Shown: positions 1 through 10,913 of the stretch, piece by piece
Layout: each line of letters opens with the position of its first letter
Numbering within the stretch: the first letter of the stretch is position 1
Made by a program: the position numbers and the translations under genes
Source: Breznakibacter xylanolyticus
Lineage (GTDB): Bacteria > Bacteroidota > Bacteroidia > Bacteroidales > Marinilabiliaceae
Direction of reading: 5' to 3'
DNA: 59,876 bases
Assembly: GCF_003254275.1 (NCBI RefSeq)
Contig: NZ_QKZK01000020.1
Span: forward strand, 1 to 59,876
Notes under the pieces: model-generated
Seen by the model: only the letters and a program-made list of their open reading frames with translations
Told to the model about the DNA's origin: nothing
The model's database searches: none

Positions 1-63
1 ACGGTAATAACCGCTATAGATTCCCGTTTCGGGGTTGGTGCGCATGGATACTTTGAAATACAT
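1..63 (-). CDS. Transposase, N-terminal fragment clipped by window edge
   Basis: Read on the minus strand from an ATG at 63, the first 21 codons give MYFKVSMRTNPETGIYSGYY followed by R and then the window ends. This N-terminus resembles that of the IS1634/IS4-type transposases common in Bacteroidota, which open with a YxKVSxRxNPxTGxxxGYYRL pattern. The match is from memory of the family, over very few residues. Everything downstream, including the DDE catalytic core, lies outside the window, so I cannot say whether the element is intact. Confidence 0.6.
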   Translation of the reverse strand, partial: MYFKVSMRTNPETGIYSGYYR

Positions 64-221
64 GCCCCAAAGTAAACATGTAAACCGCTGATATACAATA
101 CCCCCTTGTGTACTACAAATGATTTTTCGAAAATTCAGACACTGATTATCAATGTATTACAAAAGCAAATAGAGCAAAAGAGACTATTTTGAGGTGAAAA
201 AAGGTGTTTTTTTAATGAATT
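64..221. mobile_element. Probable 5' end of the IS and junction with the gene remnant
   Basis: This AT-rich stretch lies between the transposase start and the open reading fragment at 222. It should hold the left end of the insertion sequence and the insertion junction. The other end is outside the window, so no terminal inverted repeat or target duplication can be defined. Confidence 0.35.
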
Positions 222-548
222 TTGGATGGAAAGCTGCAAGATGGGTTAAATCCTGTTGTTGCCCGAGAGGTTATGCAGGTGCTTGACTGGTGCATGCTTT
301 TATTGCCGGGTAGTGTGATGGATATTGTGCCAGGTGTCAATTTTCCTTCGGCTCAATATTTCACCGATCCCGCGAAAATAAAGGAAATGCATCGATTACA
401 AACCGTTCGTCAAATATTGAGGACGCAGGGCATTGGGTTGAAACTAAAGCTCATATTTCGAGAGATTATTCCCGAAAACGATTATCTGGTGTTTCGCTAT
501 GGTGTGGGGGGTGTAAAAGGCGTGTTGAAGCGATGGCTTCGGAGATGA
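222..548 (+). pseudogene. Remnant of a larger gene, possibly nucleotidyltransferase-family C-terminus
   Basis: The frame opens directly after a TGA at 216 and its first possible start is a TTG, with no ATG and no ribosome-binding site in a natural position. The 108 codons look protein-like: a hydrophobic helix-rich start and a basic tail with FREIIPENDYLVFRYG. That tail resembles the last residues of uncharacterised nucleotidyltransferases of the NTP_transf_5 type, which end in a FPxxxYMxxRYG motif. I infer the 3' end of a gene cut by the adjacent insertion sequence. A genuine short gene is possible but less likely. Confidence 0.4.
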
Positions 549-551
549 GCA

Positions 552-581
552 TAAAAAAAGTGCCCCTTGACGAGGCACTTT
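552..581 (-). terminator. Rho-independent terminator of wecA-like gene
   Basis: On the minus strand an AAGTGCC / GGCACTT stem with a short loop is followed by a run of seven T residues. It sits just beyond the stop codon at 586. Confidence 0.8.
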
Positions 582-585
582 AATA

Positions 586-1680
586 TTATAAGCGAGCGGC
601 CGCTCTCATTTTTCTTTTTTTGCGTTCAATCAGGTGTGAGGGGATGTACGAGACAATAATACCCATGATTGCTAATAAAAGGAACAATTTTAATGTCCCC
701 ATATTCCTTAGGGCATAAGCCAAAATGATGAATGCAATGTTTACAGCACCAATCACCAGGCTGATTTGCAAGTGGCTCAATCCTAGTGTCAACAGGCGGT
801 GGTGTATGTGGTTTTTGTCGGCTGTGAACGGTGATAATCCCCTGGATAGACGTAAGAAAAATACTCTGAGCGTGTCCATGATGGGAATGACCATGATGCC
901 GGCAGCCACCGCTGGAGCTGAATTCATGGTGAAAATTAAGTTGGCCTGATTTTCAGGTTTGTTGAATTCAATAAAACGAATGGCAGTTACGGCTAATAAA
1001 AAGCCAATGATCAAAGAGCCGGTGTCGCCCATGAATATTTTTTGCCGTTTTGAAAAGACATTGTAATACATAAAAGCCATTAACCCGCCGGTGAGTGTGG
1101 CACACATGATGGGCATGTGCAACGAGTTGTTTATCTGGAACCAGAATGAAAATGCAATGATGGTGATGATGCCGGTTATGGCAGCCAACCCGTCAACGCC
1201 ATCAATGAGGTTGTAACCGTTGATGATAAAAACTACAAATACAATTGAAAATATGACACTTCCTAAATAACTGGGCTGTATGCCGAAAAATCCTTGAAAA
1301 TCGGTGATGCGTATGTCGCCTAAGCCCACAATGATAAAGGCTGCAATTAATTGCCCCATCAGTTTAATCATGGGAGCTGTTACCAATATATCGTCTTTAA
1401 TACCGATGGCAAAAATGATGAGCAATGCCGGCAACAGATAGGGGATGTGTGAATATTCAATCACATCGATAAAAAAGGAATAAGTGAACGTGAATCCAAT
1501 GAAAATGGCTAATCCGCCAAGGGTTGGGACGCGTGTTTTGTGGATGGAACGTTTGTTGGGTTCATCAAACAAGTTCTTTGTTTGTGCCACCCGTAAGATG
1601 GTGGGAACGGCAAAAAAAACAATGATGAATGAAATTAAAAAGGTTAAGGGAATCAGTAGCTTAATGAGCAATGGTGTCAT
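586..1680 (-). CDS. Undecaprenyl-phosphate GlcNAc/sugar-1-phosphate transferase (WecA/TagO/MraY family)
   Basis: A polytopic membrane enzyme of 364 residues that should transfer a sugar-1-phosphate from a UDP-sugar to undecaprenyl phosphate, the first step in O-antigen, capsule or teichoic-acid-like glycan assembly. Family motifs are visible: the DD pair at about 96-97, NLIDGVDG at 157-164, FMGDTGS at 216-222 and the HIHHR cytoplasmic-loop motif at 291-295 that marks the WecA branch rather than MraY. About ten hydrophobic segments fill the chain. I start at 1680 (MTPLL), because the longer reading to 1719 adds a polar stretch before the first membrane helix and has no better start signal. The substrate sugar cannot be read from sequence. 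Confidence 0.88.
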   Translation of the reverse strand: MTPLLIKLLIPLTFLISFIIVFFAVPTILRVAQTKNLFDEPNKRSIHKTRVPTLGGLAIFIGFTFTYSFFIDVIEYSHIPYLLPALLIIFAIGIKDDILVTAPMIKLMGQLIAAFIIVGLGDIRITDFQGFFGIQPSYLGSVIFSIVFVVFIINGYNLIDGVDGLAAITGIITIIAFSFWFQINNSLHMPIMCATLTGGLMAFMYYNVFSKRQKIFMGDTGSLIIGFLLAVTAIRFIEFNKPENQANLIFTMNSAPAVAAGIMVIPIMDTLRVFFLRLSRGLSPFTADKNHIHHRLLTLGLSHLQISLVIGAVNIAFIILAYALRNMGTLKLFLLLAIMGIIVSYIPSHLIERKKRKMRAAARL

Positions 1681-1704
1681 ATTTCTTCTGTGGTTATAAT
1701 CATG

Positions 1705-1712
1705 CAAAAATA
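1705..1712 (-). promoter_or_regulatory. Candidate -7 box (TATTTTTG) for the wecA-like gene
   Basis: Exact match to the Bacteroidota TAnnTTTG box, 25 bases before the chosen start at 1680 and overlapping the longer alternative reading. No clear -33 TTTG is seen. Confidence 0.35.
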
Positions 1713-1810
1713 ATATCAATTTGGGTTTTTTGCATCATGTGAGACCATTAATATACCTTCACCTGTATTCTTTGTCGATTAAGATGATTTATGGTATTGA
1801 AGGTCAATTA

Positions 1811-1837
1811 AAAAAGGTGCCCTTGTAAGGCACCTTT
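1811..1837 (-). terminator. Terminator of gyrB
   Basis: Nine-base stem AAAGGTGCC / GGCACCTTT followed on the minus strand by TTTTT, eleven bases after the gyrB stop codon. Confidence 0.85.
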
Positions 1838-1847
1838 ATATTGATTA

Positions 1848-3848
<2,001 letters not shown>

Positions 3849-3868
3849 TCACCTTCAAAAAAGACCTA

Positions 3869-3876
3869 CAAATATA
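3869..3876 (-). promoter_or_regulatory. Candidate -7 box (TATATTTG) for gyrB
   Basis: Exact TAnnTTTG match on the minus strand, 53 bases before the gyrB ATG. A -33 element is not obvious. Confidence 0.45.
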
Positions 3877-4035
3877 GTAAAATGAACTGTTTAAAGATGG
3901 TTTGTCGGAGGCTTTTTATTAACAATTTGTGATCGTTGCTGTGTGTGATGTTGTGGTCTAAATCAGTGCTTGTGGCGTGAGAGATGCTTTTGTGATTTTT
4001 TTCGTTGCTTGCTGAGCGGGTTGTGAGTAAGTCAA

Positions 4036-4074
4036 GCAAAAACAGCCGGAACTGAAGCTTTCAGTTCCGGCTGT
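4036..4074 (-). terminator. Strong terminator after the outer-membrane barrel gene
   Basis: Perfect 14-base stem (4042-4055 with 4061-4074) and a five-base loop, followed on the minus strand by TTTT. It serves the minus-strand gene ending at 4102. Confidence 0.85.
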
Positions 4075-4101
4075 GTGGATGAATGTATTGTGTATGATTT
4101 G

Positions 4102-5847
4102 TCAGAAACAGAATGTGGCTCCTGCCATTGCATGGACTTTGTAAGATGGGTAGCCGTACCATTGATAATATTGACGTGCTGCCAGGTTATCGAGCTGAGC
4201 CCAAAACGACCAGCTGCGAGTGTAGTCGTAACGGATGCCAATGTTGATGTCGACCATGGCATCGAGGTTTTTCTCAACCGGAATCAATGTGTTGAGTAAT
4301 GCCTTGCGTTGTCCCACGTAAGTGACGTTGGTTGATATGTGCAGGTCGTCAGTGGCTTTGATGTTGACACCCAAGCCTAAATCGACATTGGGTTTGTGGT
4401 ACGGATTGGCGAGTGCATCCAGTTCCCATGCGTAATAATTACCCGAAAGCTTCACGCTGAGCATTTTTAGGGGGGTGATGAGCATTTCACCACCCAATTT
4501 CAATAGGGAACCATCGTCGTACACCACGCCAAATCGGTTCACGTAATCACGGGTTCCATTGGATACGCGTTCGTAGCTGTTGTTCACAAAGAAGTGTTCA
4601 TCGTTAAAGATGCTATACTCAACTTTCGCCGAGAAGGATGCAGCACTGCTGAAGTTCCCTTTGATGCCCCCCAGCAGATTCATGCCATAAAAACTGCTCT
4701 GGATATTCACGTCGGGTGAGATAAATGGGTTGCTGAATTGCATGGTGGCATAGTCATTTCGGTTGAGTTGACCTGTCATGCCCCCGAACAATGAAACGAT
4801 GCCTTGTGCCACATCCAGCTGTGCATAGAGGTGGGGAGCAGCGCGCATTTCGTCGTCATCGCGCCCCATTTCGGAGATGAGTAGCAATCCGCCTTCCACA
4901 TAACCGTTGCCAAAATTGTAGCCCAATCGGGGAAGTGCTTTCACGAGAGATATTTGTCGATCATCAAAGGAATACATTGGCCCAATGGTGTCGGGCGTCG
5001 ATACTTTGTAGAAATTCATGTCCAGGTCAGCAGCAAAGTAAAGATTTCCGGCAGGGGTGTAAATATGTCCGGCGAGGTCGAGCTGGTTTTGCTTGACGCC
5101 TGTTTTGTTTCCAAAGGATGAAAAGTCAATATTGCCATTCCATTGAAAATCGTCGGAGGCCGTTGCGCGATTGTTCAGTCCTAATCCCATCGAAAATTGG
5201 GATGTGTATTGTGCGGAATTCACCTTTAGGTCGTTGCCTTTTATCGGGTCGTTGTGATTGGGAATCCAGTAGTTCTGCAACGTATCAAACGTCTCCATGC
5301 CATAGTATTCGTAACCTCGGCGCTTGTAGTCGATGTGCGAAGTGAGAGTGGTGCCGGTGAAAAAACGTTTGACATTGGCCCCTACAAATGTTTCGTGTAA
5401 CGGGGCATCCGCCTCTCGGCTATTCTCGTGGGTTACCTTTCCCCACGATGAGTGCTGCCGCAGGGAGAGCCCAAGTTGGTAATCTTTCGATGCAGGCATG
5501 TTGTAATCAATTTCGCCCATCAATGAATTGTTGAGTCCTGCACCGGCTTTAATGCGTGTGTTGGTGACCATGGGTGCCCGTTCGGCATTGAGACGGGCCG
5601 GAGAGATGGGGTCAATTTTGCCGGGTGTTTCAATGGGACGGCTCAGGATGCTGTATCGGAATACAGGACGATAGGTGGATGTGTCATCGAGCACGGGCAT
5701 TTGATCCATTTTGGTGGCGTCGGAGATGGTTGGCGTGTATTCACGTACCACACGCACGTCCTGGTTAATGGTTTGCTGAGCTGTCAGGATGACCGGCAGC
5801 AGCAGTGTTATCGTTGTTAGCTTGGATTTTATGATGGATGGTGTCAT
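4102..5847 (-). CDS. Outer-membrane beta-barrel protein (TonB-receptor-like), unknown ligand
   Basis: A 581-residue exported protein with an N-terminal signal peptide (LTTITLLLPVILTAQQ) and a long run of alternating polar and aromatic strands ending in ATFCF, the terminal aromatic residue typical of outer-membrane barrels. I see no carboxypeptidase-like or plug domain, and it is shorter than classical TonB receptors. The gene starts 46 bases after the stop of the giant TPR gene on the same strand, so the two probably form an operon: a periplasmic TPR scaffold with an outer-membrane partner. Genes of this pair recur in Bacteroidota but their role is not established to my knowledge. Confidence 0.65.
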   Translation of the reverse strand: MTPSIIKSKLTTITLLLPVILTAQQTINQDVRVVREYTPTISDATKMDQMPVLDDTSTYRPVFRYSILSRPIETPGKIDPISPARLNAERAPMVTNTRIKAGAGLNNSLMGEIDYNMPASKDYQLGLSLRQHSSWGKVTHENSREADAPLHETFVGANVKRFFTGTTLTSHIDYKRRGYEYYGMETFDTLQNYWIPNHNDPIKGNDLKVNSAQYTSQFSMGLGLNNRATASDDFQWNGNIDFSSFGNKTGVKQNQLDLAGHIYTPAGNLYFAADLDMNFYKVSTPDTIGPMYSFDDRQISLVKALPRLGYNFGNGYVEGGLLLISEMGRDDDEMRAAPHLYAQLDVAQGIVSLFGGMTGQLNRNDYATMQFSNPFISPDVNIQSSFYGMNLLGGIKGNFSSAASFSAKVEYSIFNDEHFFVNNSYERVSNGTRDYVNRFGVVYDDGSLLKLGGEMLITPLKMLSVKLSGNYYAWELDALANPYHKPNVDLGLGVNIKATDDLHISTNVTYVGQRKALLNTLIPVEKNLDAMVDINIGIRYDYTRSWSFWAQLDNLAARQYYQWYGYPSYKVHAMAGATFCF

Positions 5848-5893
5848 GGTCTTAGTCTTCGAATATTAATGACTTCATTCAATGTGATGGGCT

Positions 5894-8800
5894 TCAAAGC
5901 GCTTTGATGGCATTGAGACGCTGGGTGGCAATGGCATGGATGTCGTCGTTTTTGCCATCGTAATTTTCCAGAATGCTTTCGAGGTACTGTTGTGCCTGGA
6001 AATTCTCGCCGCGTTTCAGATAGATGTCCGACAGCAGGATGAAACTTTTGGCCAGCCAATACTGATGGGGCGTGCCCGTATCGGCCAGTTCAAAGATGAC
6101 TTTTTCGGCTTCTGCATCGTTTCCGCCATCATAGGCCAGTTGTGCCACAAGGTATTTCGACTCAGCACCTTCGGTGCTTCGTGTGTTGGCCGACAAAAGT
6201 TTGAAGTCGTTTAGCGCAGCTGTTTTGTCATTCATGGCAAGGTTGGCCTTGGCTTTGGCAAAACGGGCTTCTCGTTCAATTTCGGGGGCTAATTTTGGCG
6301 ATGTCAATACTTTGTCGGCAGCAGAGATGATGGCCTCGGTGCGGTTGAGTTTCACCAGGCATCGGAGTTGACCGATGCGGGCTTCGAGCTTATTTTCGGC
6401 CATGTCGGCGATGGGTTCCAGCTGTTCGAAACGTTGTAGCGCTTTGTCCGGGCGATTGGCGTTATAGTGAATGCTACCCGAGCGGATAATGGCCTCTTCG
6501 GTGTAGAGGTGGCGCGGGGCATCGGCCAAATAGTCGTACGACACCACAGCTTCCTGTGACTGATTTTGTTTCATCAGGCATTCGGCCAGGTAATAATGGG
6601 CATCAATGATGTAACGACCATTGGCATAGCTGGTGGTGTAGTTGCGAAGTAGAGGCACCGCCCGGTCGCAATCTTCTTTCATGTACAAGCGTTGTGCACT
6701 TTCAAACGTGAGCGAGTCTTTTTCGCTATCGGCAGTTTTAGCCAACCCTTTCACGGTGGCTGTGTATGCAAAATAGCCATCGGGGTCGTTGCGATCCATG
6801 TAAATGTTACGGATGCCAAGGAGTGCATCCTGCGCCTCTGCAGTATTGGGGAACTCGTTGACCACGCGCTTGTAAAATGCTAATGAATTATCCAAGTCGC
6901 CGCTGTTGTAGTACACCAAACCTAATTGAAGCATGGCTTTGTTGGCGAAGGTGCTTTGTGGAAATTTCTCCTTGACGATTTTATAATGATAAATGGCGTC
7001 GTTGAGTTGATTGATGGCCACATACGAACGGCCAATTTCATAATATGCATCGTCCACGTATTGCGAGTTGGGGTACTGAGCGATGAGTTTTTTCAACAGG
7101 GTAATTTTTTCGTCATGATTGCGCAACAAACCGTGGCAATAGGCAATTTGATATGATGCGTAATCGGGGCTTACCGATGAAATGTTGGCTGAATATTGAT
7201 AATAACCAATGGCACCGTTAAAGTCGCGGTTGACATACAAACAGTCGCCGATGCGATTGTAGGCATCGGCCACCATGGCTGATTTTTCACTTCCGGCCTG
7301 GCGAGCGTAGTTACGGAACCAGTTGCCGGATTCACTGTAGTTTTTCTCTTTAAAAAAGACATATCCCATGTTGTAATGGGCGGTTTTGTATTCGGGCAGT
7401 CGATAGGAAGCTGAATTGAGGATAAAGCTGTTGTAGTCGGTTTTGGCTTTGTCGAGGTAGCCCAGGCGGTAGTAAGCCTCGCCGCGCCAATACATGGCTT
7501 TTACCTTCAGGTCTTTGTCGTATTCGCCATTGGCCAGGCTGAGGGTGAAGAAGTCAATGGCGTCTTTAAACTGAAGTGATGTGTAGAGTTCAAGCCCACG
7601 ATAGTAAGCAATGCGTTGCATGGCCTTGTAGGTGTTGGCGTTCTTCGATTTGATGCTTTTCATCGCATCGAGTGCCTGTTTGTAGTTTTTCGATGTCAGA
7701 AAGGCTTTACCGAGGTAGTCGTAGGCCTGGTCGATTTTGCTGCTGTTGGGGAAGGTGTCGATAAATTTGATGAAGCCGTTAATGATTTCATTAAACGGCG
7801 AAAAGGCCATCTCGTAATTGAGTTTGAGATGATTGAACATGGCATCTTCCTGAATGCTCTTATCGAAGTCGTATTTGGCCGCCGCCTCAAATGCCACGCG
7901 GGCGCGTTTTTTATCATCGATCTGAATGTAACATTCACCCAAGTGGTAATAAGCGTTTTGTGACATCACGTCGTCGGCCGAGGTGACTTTGGAGAGATAA
8001 TCGGCTGCCTTGTCATAGTTTTTTTGATAGTAATGCGAAAAGCCAAGGTTGTAATAGTCCTCGCGCGAGGGCTTGCGGGTGGCTTGCACTGCCGATTCGA
8101 GGTATGGAATGGCTTGCGCATAGTTTTTCTTGGCAAAATAGGCACTCCCCACGATGCGGTTCATATCGGTTTTGCGGTCGCCGGTGGCAGTGGCAATAAG
8201 TGGTTCGGCGTAGCTGATGGCCTTGTCATAATCCTTTTGCAAATAATAAATCTGGGCGATGTAAAAAGGGACAATCTTGCTGAATGCCGGCTCTTTTTCG
8301 AGTTGGCGAAATCCTTGTAGGGCGGTGTCGTATTTCCCCTTCATGTACATGATGTGAGAATAATAGTACAGGGTTGGGGTTTTCCATTGGGTGTTGGCAT
8401 CCTTTACTTTCAGGAAATAATTGAGGGAACGGTCGTAATCTTCCTGCATAAAAAGACAATAACCCGATTTAAACCAATAGTCGTAACGGGTTGTTTCGTC
8501 CAATGCATTGGCATCCACTTTGGCATAGAGCAGCGATGCCTGCTTGAATTTGCCTGCTTCCTGCATGATTTCACCACTGTGGAAATAGACAAACGGAATT
8601 TTATTGCTCTCGGGAAAGTCAATCAGAAATTTGTCGTATAGATATGCCGCGTCACTATTTTTGAGCAGTTGTGCACAACGTGCCTCCATAAAGGCAGCTT
8701 CGGGCAGGAGAGGGGAAGGCATGTTGGCGTGCTGGGTGCGCCATTCGTGAAACGCTTGGCGAGCCGATCCGTATTTTTGGTGTTCAAATAATTCTACAGC

Positions 8801-8908
8801 CCTGGTGTAGGCCGGTTCGGGTGTAGTGTTGCGATAAGTGGATTGTGCAAAGGCAGGTACCTGTAGCATCAGGCAGCTGACCATCAACGGGACCAATAGT
8901 TTATGCAT
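5894..8908 (-). CDS. Large exported tetratricopeptide-repeat protein
   Basis: About 1,004 residues, nearly all of them TPR units with the usual alternation of small and aromatic residues (for example YYNLGFSHYYQKNYDKAADY). I place the start at 8908 (MHKLLVPLMV), because a signal peptide with cleavage after AFAQ follows at once; the frame is open to 8983 but the extra 25 residues are polar and His-rich and would bury that signal. Such proteins act as periplasmic or outer-membrane scaffolds and resemble YbgF/BamD-like repeat proteins in architecture. It lies directly upstream of an outer-membrane barrel gene on the same strand, its likely partner. Confidence 0.75.
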   Translation of the reverse strand: MHKLLVPLMVSCLMLQVPAFAQSTYRNTTPEPAYTRAVELFEHQKYGSARQAFHEWRTQHANMPSPLLPEAAFMEARCAQLLKNSDAAYLYDKFLIDFPESNKIPFVYFHSGEIMQEAGKFKQASLLYAKVDANALDETTRYDYWFKSGYCLFMQEDYDRSLNYFLKVKDANTQWKTPTLYYYSHIMYMKGKYDTALQGFRQLEKEPAFSKIVPFYIAQIYYLQKDYDKAISYAEPLIATATGDRKTDMNRIVGSAYFAKKNYAQAIPYLESAVQATRKPSREDYYNLGFSHYYQKNYDKAADYLSKVTSADDVMSQNAYYHLGECYIQIDDKKRARVAFEAAAKYDFDKSIQEDAMFNHLKLNYEMAFSPFNEIINGFIKFIDTFPNSSKIDQAYDYLGKAFLTSKNYKQALDAMKSIKSKNANTYKAMQRIAYYRGLELYTSLQFKDAIDFFTLSLANGEYDKDLKVKAMYWRGEAYYRLGYLDKAKTDYNSFILNSASYRLPEYKTAHYNMGYVFFKEKNYSESGNWFRNYARQAGSEKSAMVADAYNRIGDCLYVNRDFNGAIGYYQYSANISSVSPDYASYQIAYCHGLLRNHDEKITLLKKLIAQYPNSQYVDDAYYEIGRSYVAINQLNDAIYHYKIVKEKFPQSTFANKAMLQLGLVYYNSGDLDNSLAFYKRVVNEFPNTAEAQDALLGIRNIYMDRNDPDGYFAYTATVKGLAKTADSEKDSLTFESAQRLYMKEDCDRAVPLLRNYTTSYANGRYIIDAHYYLAECLMKQNQSQEAVVSYDYLADAPRHLYTEEAIIRSGSIHYNANRPDKALQRFEQLEPIADMAENKLEARIGQLRCLVKLNRTEAIISAADKVLTSPKLAPEIEREARFAKAKANLAMNDKTAALNDFKLLSANTRSTEGAESKYLVAQLAYDGGNDAEAEKVIFELADTGTPHQYWLAKSFILLSDIYLKRGENFQAQQYLESILENYDGKNDDIHAIATQRLNAIKAL

Positions 8909-9312
8909 GTGTCGATGATAATGGTTTCTCTTTGGGTGAATGACGTGGTTTTCAGAATGTCGGTTCAGGTGTAAAGCGCTCAATGCAATACAATGACCGA
9001 CAAATCATCAACGTGACGACATTGTTTTTGGTATCTGATTTTGAATCGGGGGCTAAATATAGTAAAAATGGGCTTATATGATTTGATGATGGCCAACGGC
9101 AGGGAAGGAGATGGTTGGGATGGATGGCTTATAATGAGATCGTTTGTGCAAAATCAGATTGTTGAATTGTTTTGTTGATTAATTGATTTGTGAAAAACCC
9201 AGACGAAGATTCAATAAATGAATAGGCACATCGTTTCTAAATAAAAATGGCTCTATGTCGAATCCTGTGGGTAAACAAAATATGAAAGCACGAAATCAAT
9301 CAAGGTAACTAA
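8909..9312. other. Non-coding stretch without recognisable features
   Basis: This stretch lies between the divergent TPR and glycosyltransferase genes. I see no convincing open frame, RNA gene or exact TAnnTTTG box; a near match (TATATTTA) lies on the minus strand around 9055 and could serve the TPR gene. Confidence 0.4.
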
Positions 9313-9442
9313 GCCGCCTTCGGAAAATGGCGTTAAAAAAATCATAGGCCTGAGCGTTAAAAAATATGCGCTGTTTGAGCTTGCGAGTTCGCAGATTTTA
9401 GCGAAGGCCTATGATTTTTAGCCATTTTACGTCAGCGGCGGC
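9313..9442. repeat. Long interrupted inverted repeat (about 130 bp)
   Basis: The left arm (9313-9351) carries GCCGCC, AAAATGGC and AAAAATCATAGGCCT. The right arm (9404-9442) carries the same blocks in reverse complement: AGGCCTATGATTTTT, GCCATTTT and GGCGGC. Small mismatched bulges separate the blocks and a loop of about 50 bases lies between the arms. As RNA or single-stranded DNA it would fold into one long hairpin. It is not a simple terminator, since the arms are far longer than needed. Confidence 0.8.
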
Positions 9443-9450
9443 CTTTTTTG

Positions 9451-9482
9451 CTTACTTTTTGGGGCTGTAGCCAAAAAGTAAG
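9451..9482. repeat. Perfect 12-bp hairpin CTTACTTTTTGG / CCAAAAAGTAAG
   Basis: Arms 9451-9462 and 9471-9482 are perfectly complementary with an eight-base loop. It follows the 130-bp inverted repeat by eight bases, so the two probably form one composite element. Confidence 0.8.
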
Positions 9483-9596
9483 AGCCTGCCCGGCTTGAGG
9501 GCACGAAATATTGGCCTAAGTGAATTGATGCTTATGATTACCCATACAAATCAAAATAGAGCCATAAAAATCAACCCAAGCCGTCATGGCTTTATC

Positions 9597-10748
9597 ATGA
9601 AAAAGCAGCTTTTTTCCTATTCCATCTCACCTACCCAATCGCCAGACTTTCACTTGCCTCTTGTTCGCATTTGCCTCACAGGCGACATGAACACCGATTA
9701 CCGTGTTCATAAAACCGCCATGAGCCTGATGTCGATGGGCTATCGGGTCGAATGTGTGACGGCACAGTGTAAGGCCGTTCGGTTACCATCATCAAAACCT
9801 TACTCCATCAAGGTGCTGCGGCTAATGTTTCGCAATGGCCCTTTGTTTTATGCCGAGTTTAACCTTCGACTCTGGTGGTATCTGATTTATAACCCCTCAC
9901 ATACCGTTTTGTCCATCGACCTTGATACGCTCACCGGTTGCCGCATGGCCAAATGGCTGGGGCGGTTTCGATTGGTGTTCGACAGTCACGAGTATTTTCC
10001 CGAAGTGCCCGAATTGCAGCATCGGCCGGTGGTGAAAAAGGTGTGGCAGTGGTTGGAACGCCATACGATTGGTGGCGTTGACCGGGCATATACCGTATGT
10101 GGTTCCATTGCTGATATCTACCAAAAAAAATATGGTGTGCCTTTTCAGGTGGTACGCAACTTGCCGGAATTAAAGTCGATGACGCATGTTCAGCCGGCCA
10201 TTGTTGATTCTCGTTTTAAGCTTGTTTACCAGGGTGCCATTAATAAAGGGCGTGGAATTGTTGAGACCATTCGTGCGCTGGCTTATCTCGACAATGTTTT
10301 ACTGGTCATCGTTGGGAGTGGCGATGAAACCGAATTGGTGCAACGCGAGGTGGAACGTGTCGGCGTGCAGCATAAGGTGTTGATGACCGGTCGCATCCCC
10401 TTCGACGAGTTGCCCGCCTACACCCTCTCTGCTGATGTGGGATTGTGTCTGCTCGAAAACATCGGACTCAATTATTATTACTCATTGCCCAATCGAATTT
10501 TTGATTTTGCCCAAGCCGGCATTCCGGTGTTGGCCAGTAATTTTCCCGAAATCCGTAAAGTGGTTGGTGATATGGGAACCGGATTGTTGCTCGACGATTT
10601 GAACCCTGAAACCATTGCCAGGGCTATTGAACAGTTGCGTGGGGATAAAGTGGCTTACCAAATGATGTGCGACAATGCCATCAAGGCATCTCGCGAACTG
10701 GTGTGGGAGTGCGATTTGCCTGTTTTGCGCAATGTTTTTAATCGCTAG
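9597..10748 (+). CDS. Glycosyltransferase, GT4 family
   Basis: A 383-residue GT-B fold glycosyltransferase. The N-terminal half has the start of the acceptor domain (RICLTGDMNTDYRVHKTAMSL). The C-terminal half has the nucleotide-sugar domain: KLVYQGAINKGRGI, VIVGSGDE, VLMTGRIPFDEL, then the family's glutamate region ENIGLNYYYSLPNRIFDFAQAGIPVLASNFPE. I start at 9597 (MKKQLF), because the open frame upstream to 9495 runs into the repeat hairpins and reads as low-quality protein. It stands alone with its own terminator, so the glycan it builds cannot be inferred. Confidence 0.85.
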   Translation: MKKQLFSYSISPTQSPDFHLPLVRICLTGDMNTDYRVHKTAMSLMSMGYRVECVTAQCKAVRLPSSKPYSIKVLRLMFRNGPLFYAEFNLRLWWYLIYNPSHTVLSIDLDTLTGCRMAKWLGRFRLVFDSHEYFPEVPELQHRPVVKKVWQWLERHTIGGVDRAYTVCGSIADIYQKKYGVPFQVVRNLPELKSMTHVQPAIVDSRFKLVYQGAINKGRGIVETIRALAYLDNVLLVIVGSGDETELVQREVERVGVQHKVLMTGRIPFDELPAYTLSADVGLCLLENIGLNYYYSLPNRIFDFAQAGIPVLASNFPEIRKVVGDMGTGLLLDDLNPETIARAIEQLRGDKVAYQMMCDNAIKASRELVWECDLPVLRNVFNR

Positions 10749-10783
10749 TTAAAGTTTTTGGTTTTCTTGATTCATTGTATTGC

Positions 10784-10829
10784 AAAAGTGTCGTTCCGAC
10801 CAATTTAAGGTTCGAAACGACACTTTTTG
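10784..10829 (+). terminator. Terminator after the glycosyltransferase gene
   Basis: Twelve-base stem AAAAGTGTCGTT (10784-10795) with AACGACACTTTT (10816-10827), partly extended toward the loop, ending in a short T run. Confidence 0.75.
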
Positions 10830-10913
10830 TAATGAGGATTCCCGCTGTTATGGTTCTCAATGATGCCGTGCATTACCAATCAGGCAAAACAGAATTCCCG
10901 ATCAGCGCAAAGC

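Noticed and set aside
9495-9596. Earlier start of the glycosyltransferase, adding 34 residues
   Set aside because: The extension starts right behind the repeat hairpin and has no family similarity; the ATG at 9597 gives a normal GT4 N-terminus.
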